Shown piece by piece: positions 44,199-51,751 of a stretch of DNA of 64,000 bases; position 1 is the stretch's first letter, and the number at the start of each line of letters is the position of its first letter. A program made the translations under genes and the position numbers. Below the pieces are notes generated by a model, which saw nothing but the letters and a program-made list of their open reading frames with translations, made no database searches and was not told where the DNA came from. The DNA is from Pseudomonas sp. Leaf48 (GTDB lineage: Bacteria; Pseudomonadota; Gammaproteobacteria; Pseudomonadales; Pseudomonadaceae), in contig NZ_LMLH01000033.1 in NCBI RefSeq assembly GCF_001421885.1, positions 1 to 64,000 on the forward strand. The letters run 5' to 3'.

Positions 44199-44838
44199 CG
44201 CTTTGCCAACGTCTCGGCACGTTAGCCATTGTTAGCATTACGCGGCGCCTATGCGTCCCCGTAACTGAGACCTCTGATTGCGGATTCCACGCCACTTGGA
44301 CACCCAGCCCACGATCATTCGGACGCTCGTTCCACGCTCACCTGGACACCTGATCCGTATCCACTTGGACAGGCAGTCTGAGCGCAGCGACGCTGGTTTA
44401 CATAGTCAGTTTGAAGTCCCTGTTGCCGTCAATTTCGTTGCGCGCCTGCGCATCTATGTGCACAGGTCTTCCCGCTTCAAGCGACGGTGGGCGGTGGCCT
44501 GTTGCTCGATCTAGGCGATGGTGTTTGGCGGTGAATGGCATGGCAGGTGCGGGCGCAACTTGTGGGCTTTGCGCTGGTCTTTGCTCCACCCGAACGCTGA
44601 AGATGAAAACATCTCAGCACAGAGGAGGCAGTCAAGATCAAATGAGCTTGTGAGTAAAATGGTCGATGGTAAGTTTGGCCGTGACCAGTCCATCAATAGA
44701 AGTGAGGCCGCGCAAGTCACGGGTGGAAGTAGCGGGGCTTTAGATTCCGTCGTATCCACGGTAAATCGCCGATCCGTCCTACTGTCCAGTGGGGCGCCGC
44801 TGGAGCGCGACTTGCACAACCTCGATCAAATGATAGGC
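44181..44838 (+). repeat. Tandem duplication, copy B (~658 bp)
   Basis: Same order of elements as copy A: repeat R, four spaced TTGGACAC-like motifs (~44294-44375) and the start of a small gene. Direct orientation, offset about 705 bases from copy A. Confidence 0.8.
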
Positions 44839-44976
44839 GAGGGCGGCGAGGCCTGCAACGTGCTGGACCGTGCGACGCTGTTCAGGGAGTCTTCGGCTAT
44901 TGACGCGGCTCATTCATGGGTTGATTTCGCGATTGAAGCCTGCCATCCCAGGAGTGCTGTTGTTAATTTCAGTTAA
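44650..44976 (+). CDS. Possible small gene spanning the end of the duplication
   Basis: A GTG-initiated 108-codon frame: MSKMVDGKFGRDQS, a central VLLSSGAPLERDLHNLDQMIGEG and a C-terminal EACNVLDRATLFRE, WVDFAIEACHPRSAV. Several differences from the truncated copy A are at third codon positions, others change residues, so coding is plausible but not secure. I do not recognise the family. No strong ribosome site. Confidence 0.35.
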   Translation: MSKMVDGKFGRDQSINRSEAAQVTGGSSGALDSVVSTVNRRSVLLSSGAPLERDLHNLDQMIGEGGEACNVLDRATLFRESSAIDAAHSWVDFAIEACHPRSAVVNFS

Positions 44977-45002
44977 TGTCATACCGAGCGGAAAACGGCT
45001 TT

Positions 45003-45647
45003 TTAGTCGGTGAAAGTCAGTTGAACAATGCCTTTGCGGGCCCTGCTGTTCATCTCATCCAGTGACAGCTCTTGGTCTACCGTATCGCGTAAGCGCCGCT
45101 CCCTTGCCAGGCGTTCACTGGCTCTGCTGGCGAGGTCGGTGAGGATATCAAGCCCCCTAACAAGGGTTGCCGTGCCGCGCCAGTCATTGTCGAACTCGGG
45201 ACTTAGTTCCCGTACTCGTTTCAGCGCGGAGCGTGCCCGTACTGCGGCAGAGCATATGTTTTGCAGGTCGCGTCGATCTTGGTTGTAGCCGGCGATTGTG
45301 ATGCTGGCTTGCTCCGCCACACTGCTTGCCAAGCGGCTGAATTGACCCCTTATGGCATCGGCCACAGCGTTCGCGATGACGCCCTGGTTTGTTTCGGCTG
45401 CATCGGCGATAGGATCGTCAATCAGCCCGCAGAGATAGTCCAGTGGCACCACGTAGAGCTTGGCATATTCAATGAGAGTACGTAGGGGCGGAATGCGCTC
45501 ACCTTTCTCTGCTAGCGAAATCTGAGTGGCATTCGAGTATCCCAGGCGTTCGGCGGCGATGCTTGCCTTCATACCTGCACAAGTGCGGGCAGCGCGCAGG
45601 CGTTTGCCAATGGAGCGTGCCAAAGTATCGTTTTTAACAAAAGTCAT
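45003..45647 (-). CDS. XRE-family (Cro/CI-like) regulator of the satellite
   Basis: A 214-residue protein with an N-terminal HTH_3 (residues ~10-70: GKRLRAARTCAGMKASIAAERLGYSNATQISLAEKGERIPP) and a C-terminal helical part (~85-205) without a peptidase signature. Probably a transcription regulator at the distal end of the element's replication operon. Overlaps the upstream small gene by 4 bases. Confidence 0.85.
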   Translation of the reverse strand: MTFVKNDTLARSIGKRLRAARTCAGMKASIAAERLGYSNATQISLAEKGERIPPLRTLIEYAKLYVVPLDYLCGLIDDPIADAAETNQGVIANAVADAIRGQFSRLASSVAEQASITIAGYNQDRRDLQNICSAAVRARSALKRVRELSPEFDNDWRGTATLVRGLDILTDLASRASERLARERRLRDTVDQELSLDEMNSRARKGIVQLTFTD

Positions 45648-45958
45648 GGGTGCAGCTCCATAGGCGTGTTTTCGTAGTCGGCGCGCAGGTCGGCGCCAGC
45701 CAGGCAGTGACGGGCTGTAGGCGCATAGCAGGCGCGGCAGGTCATAACGTGATTCAGGTATTGATCACGGGCGTGGCGCCACTCGGGTGCGGCATTGGCG
45801 GCGTTGGTGTAGGTGCTTGCCGGTAATTGGCCGGGGCGCTCGATGCGATCCACCAACAGCAGGCGCGGGCGATCCGGGGTGCGATTCGCCATGGTCGGTT
45901 TATCGGCGCCAGCAATGGTCGGGGGCATGTGATCGAGCAGGCCGGAAAGGAGGCTCAT
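45644..45958 (-). CDS. Small satellite protein with Cys motif
   Basis: A 104-residue protein beginning MSLLSGLLDH. The C-terminal part has MTCRACYAPTARHCLAGADLRADYE (CxxC...HC), a possible metal site. Found in the replication operon of this P4-like element. GGAGG-like sequence precedes ATG 45958; the longer frame runs through the iteron region and is not credible. Function unknown. Confidence 0.6.
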   Translation of the reverse strand: MSLLSGLLDHMPPTIAGADKPTMANRTPDRPRLLLVDRIERPGQLPASTYTNAANAAPEWRHARDQYLNHVMTCRACYAPTARHCLAGADLRADYENTPMELHP

Positions 45959-46013
45959 TGCGCCACCTCGCCCGGATTGCCATACATCCCAAATGTGTCT
46001 GTGAAAATAAATC

Positions 46014-46242
46014 GGGGGAACGGGGGTACGGGGGGAACACCCAGTGTTTCCGGGGCCTCCAGAGGGGGAACCTGTACCCCACCGTTTTTTTGGGGGAACA
46101 GTGATAACCAAATGTCAGAAAATACACAGACTCTTATATTTAAAAACATGTTTGTGTTCCCCCTGTTCCCCAACACTTCAATAAGGGGGAACGGCTATAG
46201 GCCACGGTTTTACTGGCCGTTCCCCCGTTCCCCCTGTTCCCC
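46014..46242. other. Iteron-like origin region (GTTCCCCC boxes around an AT-rich core)
   Basis: Five forward GGGGGAAC boxes (46014, 46031, 46064, 46092, 46185) and five reverse GTTCCCC(C) boxes (46156, 46165, 46219, 46227, 46236) surround an AT-rich segment at about 46100-46155. It lies directly downstream of the helicase gene in a 330-base gap without a gene. The layout fits a replication origin bound by the element's own initiator, as in phage P4. Confidence 0.6.
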
Positions 46243-46288
46243 ACGAAAATAGGTTCCTGTGAATCCGGGCAATGACGCTGGGTGGTGT

Positions 46289-48088
46289 TCATGGGCTGAC
46301 CCCTTCGCCATCCATGGCTTCTTGGTCGATGGCATACAGGCGGGCAGACCCACCAGCGGGCAGGCGGTATTTCTTGGTTTTGCGGCTGTCTCGGTCGGTA
46401 TCGTGCTTGGCGATAGCGCCAGCGCCTTCTAGCGCCTTCACTACTCGCGTCAGCCCGTGCCCATGTGCTGCTTCGGTCAGCGCCGACTTGTTGAACAGGT
46501 AGAGGCGCTTACCGGCCACCACTTCCCAGTAGCCGGCGCGGTTGAACACCTTGGCGTCTACCTCGGGCGCGTCCACGTCGGAAAAGCGGCTACTACCGTG
46601 CTTGTCGATAAAGTCCAGGATGCCGGCCAGGATCTGGCGGTCTTCGGCATTGCCACTGCCGACGCGGCTCAGCCATTCGCCATACAGCAACTGGCAGTCG
46701 GCTAGGGCACTCCCCGGCGTCCAGGGCAACAGGTCATAGGCGATGGCCATTTCCCCCGCTAATGCGATGACGGCGAAGCGGTCGGCCACACGTCCAGCCT
46801 GGGCGTTGTCCTCGATGAAGCTGGCGCGGATACCGGCGAAGTCTTCCAGCAGGCCGGGGCGGTCATCACTGGCGAGCAGCTTCTCCACGAACGCTGGCCC
46901 GAGATGCCCGTGGTGGGCGCCGACAGCAACGGTCAGCAGGCGGTGGAAGTCCGCTCCCGCAAGGCCGTGCAATTCATCGAAGGCCCGGTGGGTGCGAGTA
47001 CCGGCGTTCACGTCCACCATGCGCAGCTCAGCGCCAGCATGGGCTGCATTACCGCCGATGGCCGCGTGTTCAGACAGGGAGCGTTCGCCACTCGACAGCG
47101 CCAGCAGACGCCACGACAGCTTGGCCCGACCTTCCCGCTCGCGGGTCATGGTGCCTTTGCCCTGGCCGTTGGCGAGCGAGTACGCCATCTCCTGTACACG
47201 CTTGGGGTCGGCGCGTTTGATTTCATCCAGAGGCAGCATGGTGTCATTGCGGCCTGATGCCTCGATTTCCAAACCGCCCTTGGTCATGTCCCACGACGCA
47301 GCAAAGATGCCGGGGTCGCCCCATACCGAGGAACCGATTAGTTGCGCAAGTGACTTGCCGCTGGAGCTGTCGCCCACCAGATGCACACCACCGCCCAGCA
47401 CGCCGACCAGACTCAGCAGCGGGCCAGCGAGGGCGCAGCCAATCGCCAGCGTCAGTATCGGATTGCCCTCGCACTTGGCCGCGACCTCGGCTTTCCAGTG
47501 CTCCAGGTCGCCGCGCAGGCTGAACAGGTTCTGTCCCTTGCCGCTGGCCTGATACCGCACCTTGTCGCTGCCAAGGGTGCGCCCTGGCAACACGAATGCC
47601 CCCGACTCATGCCAGCCCGGTCGGCAGGTGGTGGCGAACACCTCGGCGGGCCGCTGCTCAAGCAAATACTCCATGAACTGGCCGCGCTTCTTGAGGGCGA
47701 TAATCACGCCCATACCGAACAGCTGGCGCCTGGCGTCTTCCCCGCTGCCGCCGAACACCTCCATGGGAATAATCCATTCCTTGGTGCCGCTCTCCGTGAC
47801 TAGGCGCAGGAAACGCCCCTCGCTGCCGTCATCGCTATTGGTGGTGCGAGCGGCGACGGTCACGGGGGTGGAGATCCATTCGTCAGTGATCGGGCGGTCT
47901 GTCTTGTCGTCGTCGGCATCATCGTCGGCGGCGCTGCGTTTGAAGCCGTGCCAGTACACGCCGGGGCGCAATCTGCGGCCTTTCTCATTCGTCACCCAGT
48001 GATCGTAAACGCCCCAGCATGGGCGCTCAGGCTCGACCATGGGCGCTTCGGGGCGCAAGTTGATCACGTTGTTTTCAGGCGTACCCAT
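46289..48088 (-). CDS. DUF927-domain helicase-like protein
   Basis: A 599-residue protein of the DUF927 family, the helicase/ATPase half of P4-type replication systems. N-terminal beta-rich part (~25-230), Walker A GDSSSGKS at ~239-246, Walker-B-like region around TMLPLDEIKRADP (~298) and a C-terminal winged-helix-like tail. ATG 48088 overlaps the primase gene by 14 bases. Acts with the neighbouring Toprim primase at the adjacent iteron region. Confidence 0.88.
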   Translation of the reverse strand: MGTPENNVINLRPEAPMVEPERPCWGVYDHWVTNEKGRRLRPGVYWHGFKRSAADDDADDDKTDRPITDEWISTPVTVAARTTNSDDGSEGRFLRLVTESGTKEWIIPMEVFGGSGEDARRQLFGMGVIIALKKRGQFMEYLLEQRPAEVFATTCRPGWHESGAFVLPGRTLGSDKVRYQASGKGQNLFSLRGDLEHWKAEVAAKCEGNPILTLAIGCALAGPLLSLVGVLGGGVHLVGDSSSGKSLAQLIGSSVWGDPGIFAASWDMTKGGLEIEASGRNDTMLPLDEIKRADPKRVQEMAYSLANGQGKGTMTREREGRAKLSWRLLALSSGERSLSEHAAIGGNAAHAGAELRMVDVNAGTRTHRAFDELHGLAGADFHRLLTVAVGAHHGHLGPAFVEKLLASDDRPGLLEDFAGIRASFIEDNAQAGRVADRFAVIALAGEMAIAYDLLPWTPGSALADCQLLYGEWLSRVGSGNAEDRQILAGILDFIDKHGSSRFSDVDAPEVDAKVFNRAGYWEVVAGKRLYLFNKSALTEAAHGHGLTRVVKALEGAGAIAKHDTDRDSRKTKKYRLPAGGSARLYAIDQEAMDGEGVSP

Positions 48089-48956
48089 GGGCGCGTCTCC
48101 AGGTGGCGAGGTCGTTGTAGTCGGATAGGTGGGCGGGCGCATCGGCGGGCCACTCGGGGAATGTCACCAAGCCGCCACAGGCTGCGGCGGCGGCATTGGC
48201 GGCGGTGCGTCCGGGGTTGCCCTCGGTCATTCGGTCGTCATCGCCGGTAAGGATGATTTCCAGATTCGGGTAGCGAGCACGCAGCGCCAGCGCGGTCGGC
48301 TTGAGGTTGCCGGCGTTCATGGCAGCCGCCACGGTGTAGCTGCCATCCTGGTGAAGCGTGGCCCCCGTGGCCCAGCCTTCGCAGATACACAGCGGACGGC
48401 CGACGGCGACCTGGCCCAGCGCCGAATAGCAGCCCTTTACACGGCCACCAGCCATGAAACGCTTGCTGCCGTCCGGAGCGATGCGTTGCAGGTTGACCAG
48501 CATGCCATCGGCATACAGCGGCACCAGCAACTCGTCATTGCGCTGGCGCAGGCCGTGGGAGCGAACGCTCTTGGTGATCAAATAGGCGTGGCCAGGGTCG
48601 GCGCGTCGTGCGTCACGCCACCAGCGTTGAGCAAGGGTTGCCGCGCTCAGTTGGCGTTGGCGTTGCTCGGCCTCGCGTTGCTGGCGGGCCTGCTCGATGC
48701 GTTGGCGCACCTGTTCGGTTTCACGGTGGTCGGCAGGTTCACGGCTGTTCCAGGTGTGGGTGCCGCCAGCCTTCCAACTGCCGAACGCACCCGAGGCGAT
48801 GCCATCGAGATAGAGCACGTACCACCCATTGAGTGATCCGGACTTGTCGTCCGGAACGCGGAAACGATGAATCGCACCATCGGGCACGGGGAGCCAGTCG
48901 AGCGGCCCAAACACTGACTGGAGCGCGCCACGAAAAAGGATTGCTGTGTCTGTCAT
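48075..48956 (-). CDS. Toprim-domain primase-like protein
   Basis: A 293-residue protein. N-terminal zinc-binding-like region is absent or short; a coiled charged segment (~85-110) precedes the Toprim domain with catalytic Glu in CICEGWATGATLH (~190) and the acidic pair in LTGDDDRM (~237). It would prime replication of the satellite. Overlaps its neighbours by 14 and 4 bases, so helicase and primase are translationally coupled. Confidence 0.87.
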   Translation of the reverse strand: MTDTAILFRGALQSVFGPLDWLPVPDGAIHRFRVPDDKSGSLNGWYVLYLDGIASGAFGSWKAGGTHTWNSREPADHRETEQVRQRIEQARQQREAEQRQRQLSAATLAQRWWRDARRADPGHAYLITKSVRSHGLRQRNDELLVPLYADGMLVNLQRIAPDGSKRFMAGGRVKGCYSALGQVAVGRPLCICEGWATGATLHQDGSYTVAAAMNAGNLKPTALALRARYPNLEIILTGDDDRMTEGNPGRTAANAAAAACGGLVTFPEWPADAPAHLSDYNDLATWRRAHGYA

Positions 48957-49231
48957 GCGGCACCTCGTGCAGCGCCAGCAAAGGCCCGCATGACCTGACC
49001 GTTATTCACTGCGTGCCATTGCGTGAAGTCGTCCACCGACTTGACCAAGGCAGACGTGACAACGGCGTCAGCGCTGCGCATGACTACGCGCCCGCACTCA
49101 GCGTCGGCTTCGGTCAAGAAGGGGCCTAGCAATGCCTTAGCGATCTTCGGATGGGTGACGTAAAAAAGCGTCGTTGTTTTCTTAGGGCAAGCCTTCGGCG
49201 TTCCCGCTTTTTTGCAGGTTTGGTTATTCAT
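48953..49231 (-). CDS. Small satellite protein, unknown
   Basis: A 92-residue basic protein: TTTLFYVTHPKIAKALLGPFL and VVMRSADAVVTSALVKSVDDF. ATGA overlap with the primase gene. No recognised domain; belongs to the replication operon of the element. Confidence 0.6.
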   Translation of the reverse strand: MNNQTCKKAGTPKACPKKTTTLFYVTHPKIAKALLGPFLTEADAECGRVVMRSADAVVTSALVKSVDDFTQWHAVNNGQVMRAFAGAARGAA

Positions 49232-49237
49232 GGTGGG

Positions 49238-49438
49238 TTAAGCCTCTACGGGGTCAGGGCTGGCGCTGGTCGCCGCTGGCTCGCTCGATGTCAGCTTCAT
49301 GTCTGCTTGAGCCGTGCGCGTTGCCGCCGTCACGCTTTCCGCCAGCCATGCGTTCCATTGACCGTGCGGAACCTGTTCCTGGACCAGATTGAGGCTGTGC
49401 CCACTGGCGATGGCGGTGACAGTTGATTGCTTGTTCAT
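49238..49438 (-). CDS. Small satellite protein, unknown
   Basis: A 66-residue protein (MNKQSTVTAIASGHSLNLV, then QWNAWLAESVTAATR). Overlaps the next gene by 4 bases. No domain recognised; typical short operon gene of P4-like islands. Confidence 0.55.
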   Translation of the reverse strand: MNKQSTVTAIASGHSLNLVQEQVPHGQWNAWLAESVTAATRTAQADMKLTSSEPAATSASPDPVEA

Positions 49439-49932
49439 TGCTCATCCCCGACAGCTTCCAGGCTGCGGACGATTGCCATGTGGGCGTTGTAACGGGTGAG
49501 GCGGACAGATAGGGATGAGTCAGCACGAAGGGCGCTTAAGGCCATGCGGCGGTGAGCAAGTGCGCGGATTTTGGACGAATTGAGGCTGAGGATGTGTTGC
49601 ATGGGTACAGCTCCTTTTGCTGGGGAGCCGCCACCTTCGTGACCAAACGAATGGAGGCGGACTGTATGCGGGTTGGTCAACCGGGGCAAAAGGAACCCGG
49701 CAGGCGCGAACGCCTCCCACACACAGCCGCCATAACTCGAAACGACAGGCACAAAAAAAGCGCCTGCGTTTTTATGGGGCGCTTGTGCGCCTTTTGCTTT
49801 ATCGAGTGACCAAACCCGAGTCACTGAATTTGCAGCGACGGGCGAACGATACCGCCGCTGGGCGAACTTGGCAACACTCGGGGGAGATTGGGTGGGAGTG
49901 ATGCAGTGACGCCAAGTAGTGCTAATTTTCAT
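49435..49932 (-). CDS. Ash/Icd-like leader ORF with internal start at 49602
   Basis: A 165-codon frame whose middle (HKNAGAFFVPVVSSYGGCVW, EAFAPAGFLL, NPHTVRLHSFG) matches the Ash/Icd-like proteins encoded across the immunity leader of P4-type elements. An ATG at 49602 with AGGAG 9 bases upstream would yield a separate 55-residue protein (MQHILSLNSSKIRALAHRR...). The conservation of the leader part may reflect RNA function rather than protein function. Start 49932 overlaps the KilA-N stop (ATGA). Confidence 0.6.
   Translation of the reverse strand: MKISTTWRHCITPTQSPPSVAKFAQRRYRSPVAANSVTRVWSLDKAKGAQAPHKNAGAFFVPVVSSYGGCVWEAFAPAGFLLPRLTNPHTVRLHSFGHEGGGSPAKGAVPMQHILSLNSSKIRALAHRRMALSALRADSSLSVRLTRYNAHMAIVRSLEAVGDEQ
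49639..49817 (-). ncRNA. P4-type antisense immunity leader (CI-RNA-like)
   Basis: On the transcribed minus strand, GTTTGGTCAC occurs twice (49806-49817 and 49639-49648). Between them GGTTGACCAACC (49673-49682 core) is complementary to both over seven bases (TGACCAA/TTGGTCA). This A-B-C arrangement is how the P4 CI RNA (seqB) pairs with seqA and seqC to force early termination. An intrinsic terminator lies inside the leader at 49752-49783. Confidence 0.5.
49752..49783 (-). terminator. Terminator inside the satellite leader
   Basis: Minus-strand AGCGCC (49783-49778) and GGCGCT (49764-49759) form the stem, followed by seven T. It could end the transcript in the lysogenic state before the replication genes. 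Confidence 0.6.
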
Positions 49933-50459
49933 GACTCATCCAGTGCAAGGGGCAGCTGTAGTTGTTCTCTCCAGTAGGCAATGCTTTGTTCGAGACCGGG
50001 CCTGCTCCAGCGCCAATTAGCCAGAAGACTCCCCCCTTGGCTCGCCTCGTTCTTTCTATCATCCAGCAACTGGCAAGCTTGTCCGTAATTCTGACGAGTC
50101 GCTGGATCAGTGTTCAGTAATCCGTCGATACGCATGTCGCACCAGACGGAGAACTTGGCGTCGCACCAACGAGCAAAGGTAATTGCCAGCTTGGGATGAA
50201 GCCAAGTACCGCCACCGCGATCCGCCCGCGCCTTGCTTGTTTTTACATACCCCGAATTCCGGGTATGTAGAATTTCCGACTGTTCGCCCGTTAAAAACTC
50301 ATCCAAAGCGCAGATGTATTCCAGTGCGTCGGTGTTCTCAAACCATCTATCTAGCCGCTTGCCGAACCTCTCGGCAATCTGCGTTGCATTAAGCCAGCCG
50401 TCAGCGTTAAACCGCACGGCTTGGCCCTGGTAGTCGAATGGAATGATTGGAGCGCTCAT
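49929..50459 (-). CDS. KilA-N domain protein
   Basis: A 176-residue protein with a KilA-N DNA-binding domain (residues ~5-110): FDYQGQAVRFNADGWLNATQIAERFGKRLDRWFEN, then GGGTWLHPKLAITFARWCDAKFSVWCDMRI. The WLNATxIAxxFGK and HPxLAxxFARW elements are diagnostic. ATGA overlaps link it to the AlpA gene above and the leader ORF below. Probably a DNA-binding regulator or anti-repressor of the element. Confidence 0.85.
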   Translation of the reverse strand: MSAPIIPFDYQGQAVRFNADGWLNATQIAERFGKRLDRWFENTDALEYICALDEFLTGEQSEILHTRNSGYVKTSKARADRGGGTWLHPKLAITFARWCDAKFSVWCDMRIDGLLNTDPATRQNYGQACQLLDDRKNEASQGGSLLANWRWSRPGLEQSIAYWREQLQLPLALDES

Positions 50460-50674
50460 GCGGCATCTCGCGCTTCGATCTTGGCCAACAACCAAGCGTC
50501 CACCTCCGCCACAACGTAATAAGCCGCAGCTTGCCGGGAGTCACCATCCTTGATCGGTTTTGGGAACGTTGGATCTTTCTTTCGCAGCTTGTCCAGGCCG
50601 GAGCGGGACAAGTCGAGCCAGACGCAGAGCGCGGACTGGCGGATAAGGGCTTTTCTCTGGATTTCGTTGCTCAT
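50456..50674 (-). CDS. AlpA-family excisionase/regulator
   Basis: A 72-residue protein with a MerR-like HTH: QSALCVWLDLSRSGLDKLRKKDPTFPKPIKDGDSRQAAAYYVVAEVDAWLLAKIEAR. AlpA/Vis-like proteins control the integrase and excise P4-type elements. ATG 50674 is chosen; the longer frame is not credible. Confidence 0.82.
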   Translation of the reverse strand: MSNEIQRKALIRQSALCVWLDLSRSGLDKLRKKDPTFPKPIKDGDSRQAAAYYVVAEVDAWLLAKIEARDAA

Positions 50675-50812
50675 GGGTGTGTCCGTGTGGATATGGATGA
50701 CTCCCACCATTTTCCACATGGATTAAGCCGTGTATCCCTCGTTAATTTGCTCCAAGACCGCTGTTGACTCGCAAGCTGCCGAACTGAACGCAGCGCAGCA
50801 GTTGGGGCTTGC

Positions 50813-51751
50813 TCAACGACTAGCCTTCCCTGATAGCCGCTCTATGCTTTTGGGGGAGAGTAGGATTCCTGCTGCCGTGAACGCTGCGGTGGTAAACGCT
50901 ATTCGAGGAGATATTTGCGGGTCCTTGGTGGATGCCCCATTACGGTTTCTTTTCCTGCGTTCCTGCCTATAGCCTTTCCACATCCGTTGATATACGCGGG
51001 ATAGTTGGACATCGACTTGATGCGATAAAACTCTGCGCCACTTGGAGCTCAGCTCCGCATCGACCCTAACGAAGCTATCCATCGTCACCTTCTTTATCGG
51101 CAACAATCCGAGAGTCGGCAGAGGACCAAATTGGTCGCGTTTCTGACAGTCATTCCAGATGTTCAGGCAGGCGAGTGCCAGGTCTGTCTGATGTGGCTTA
51201 TGCTTTGGTCCTCGACGTCCCCTTTCGGCGGCAACCCTGCCCCAACTCTCGATTATCGCCTTCCTGATCGTCCTCGGCCCAACTGTTTCTCCCCCGCCTA
51301 GATCGTCACTAGGAATCCAGTGGAGCTCTCGGTATAACGATTCCGCTAGCTCCCGATTTCCGTTCTGCAAAGCTCTCGTCTGAGCCGCCCAGTTGCTATC
51401 GGTGATCCTGCTCAGGGATTCGTTGTAGATGTGATCTGTGAGGGAGGAGCATTTGCTCAAGGCGTCTAAGAGATGAGCATCATCCATGGCTGTCATGGCT
51501 TTCATTTCACGTCGGCTGCCTCTCAAGGTTGCAGCCTTTAGCTTGCGCTCCTCGTGGTGCCCTTTTGCTACTGCGACGTAGTTCAGCAGAGCGCGGAGGC
51601 GGCACTCGCAAATCCGGTACTCAGTCAGTACGAGTGCTTGGGATATAAGCTTTTCGTTCTCTGTCGCAGTGACTGCCGCTTCAAAGGGGAGTCTTGACCA
51701 ATGCGGTTCGTCCCTCTCGGACAAGATTGTTCCGTCCATTTGTGTCGTCAT
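50813..51751 (-). CDS. Unknown cargo protein coupled to the integrase
   Basis: A 312-residue soluble, mostly helical protein I do not recognise. Notable are a basic stretch RGRRGPKHKPHQTDLALACLNI (~190), VDVQLSRVYQRMWKGYRQERRKRN (~260-283) and a C-terminal PRIAFTTAAFTAAGILL. Its start overlaps the integrase stop (ATGA), so it is cotranslated. In P4-like satellites the slot next to the integrase often carries variable cargo such as anti-phage genes; this is only positional evidence. Confidence 0.65.
   Translation of the reverse strand: MTTQMDGTILSERDEPHWSRLPFEAAVTATENEKLISQALVLTEYRICECRLRALLNYVAVAKGHHEERKLKAATLRGSRREMKAMTAMDDAHLLDALSKCSSLTDHIYNESLSRITDSNWAAQTRALQNGNRELAESLYRELHWIPSDDLGGGETVGPRTIRKAIIESWGRVAAERGRRGPKHKPHQTDLALACLNIWNDCQKRDQFGPLPTLGLLPIKKVTMDSFVRVDAELSSKWRRVLSHQVDVQLSRVYQRMWKGYRQERRKRNRNGASTKDPQISPRIAFTTAAFTAAGILLSPKSIERLSGKASR

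Noticed and set aside
46014..46242. Considered as a CRISPR array.
   Set aside because: The boxes are 7-8 bases in both orientations with irregular spacing, not direct repeats of 25-35 bases with uniform spacers.
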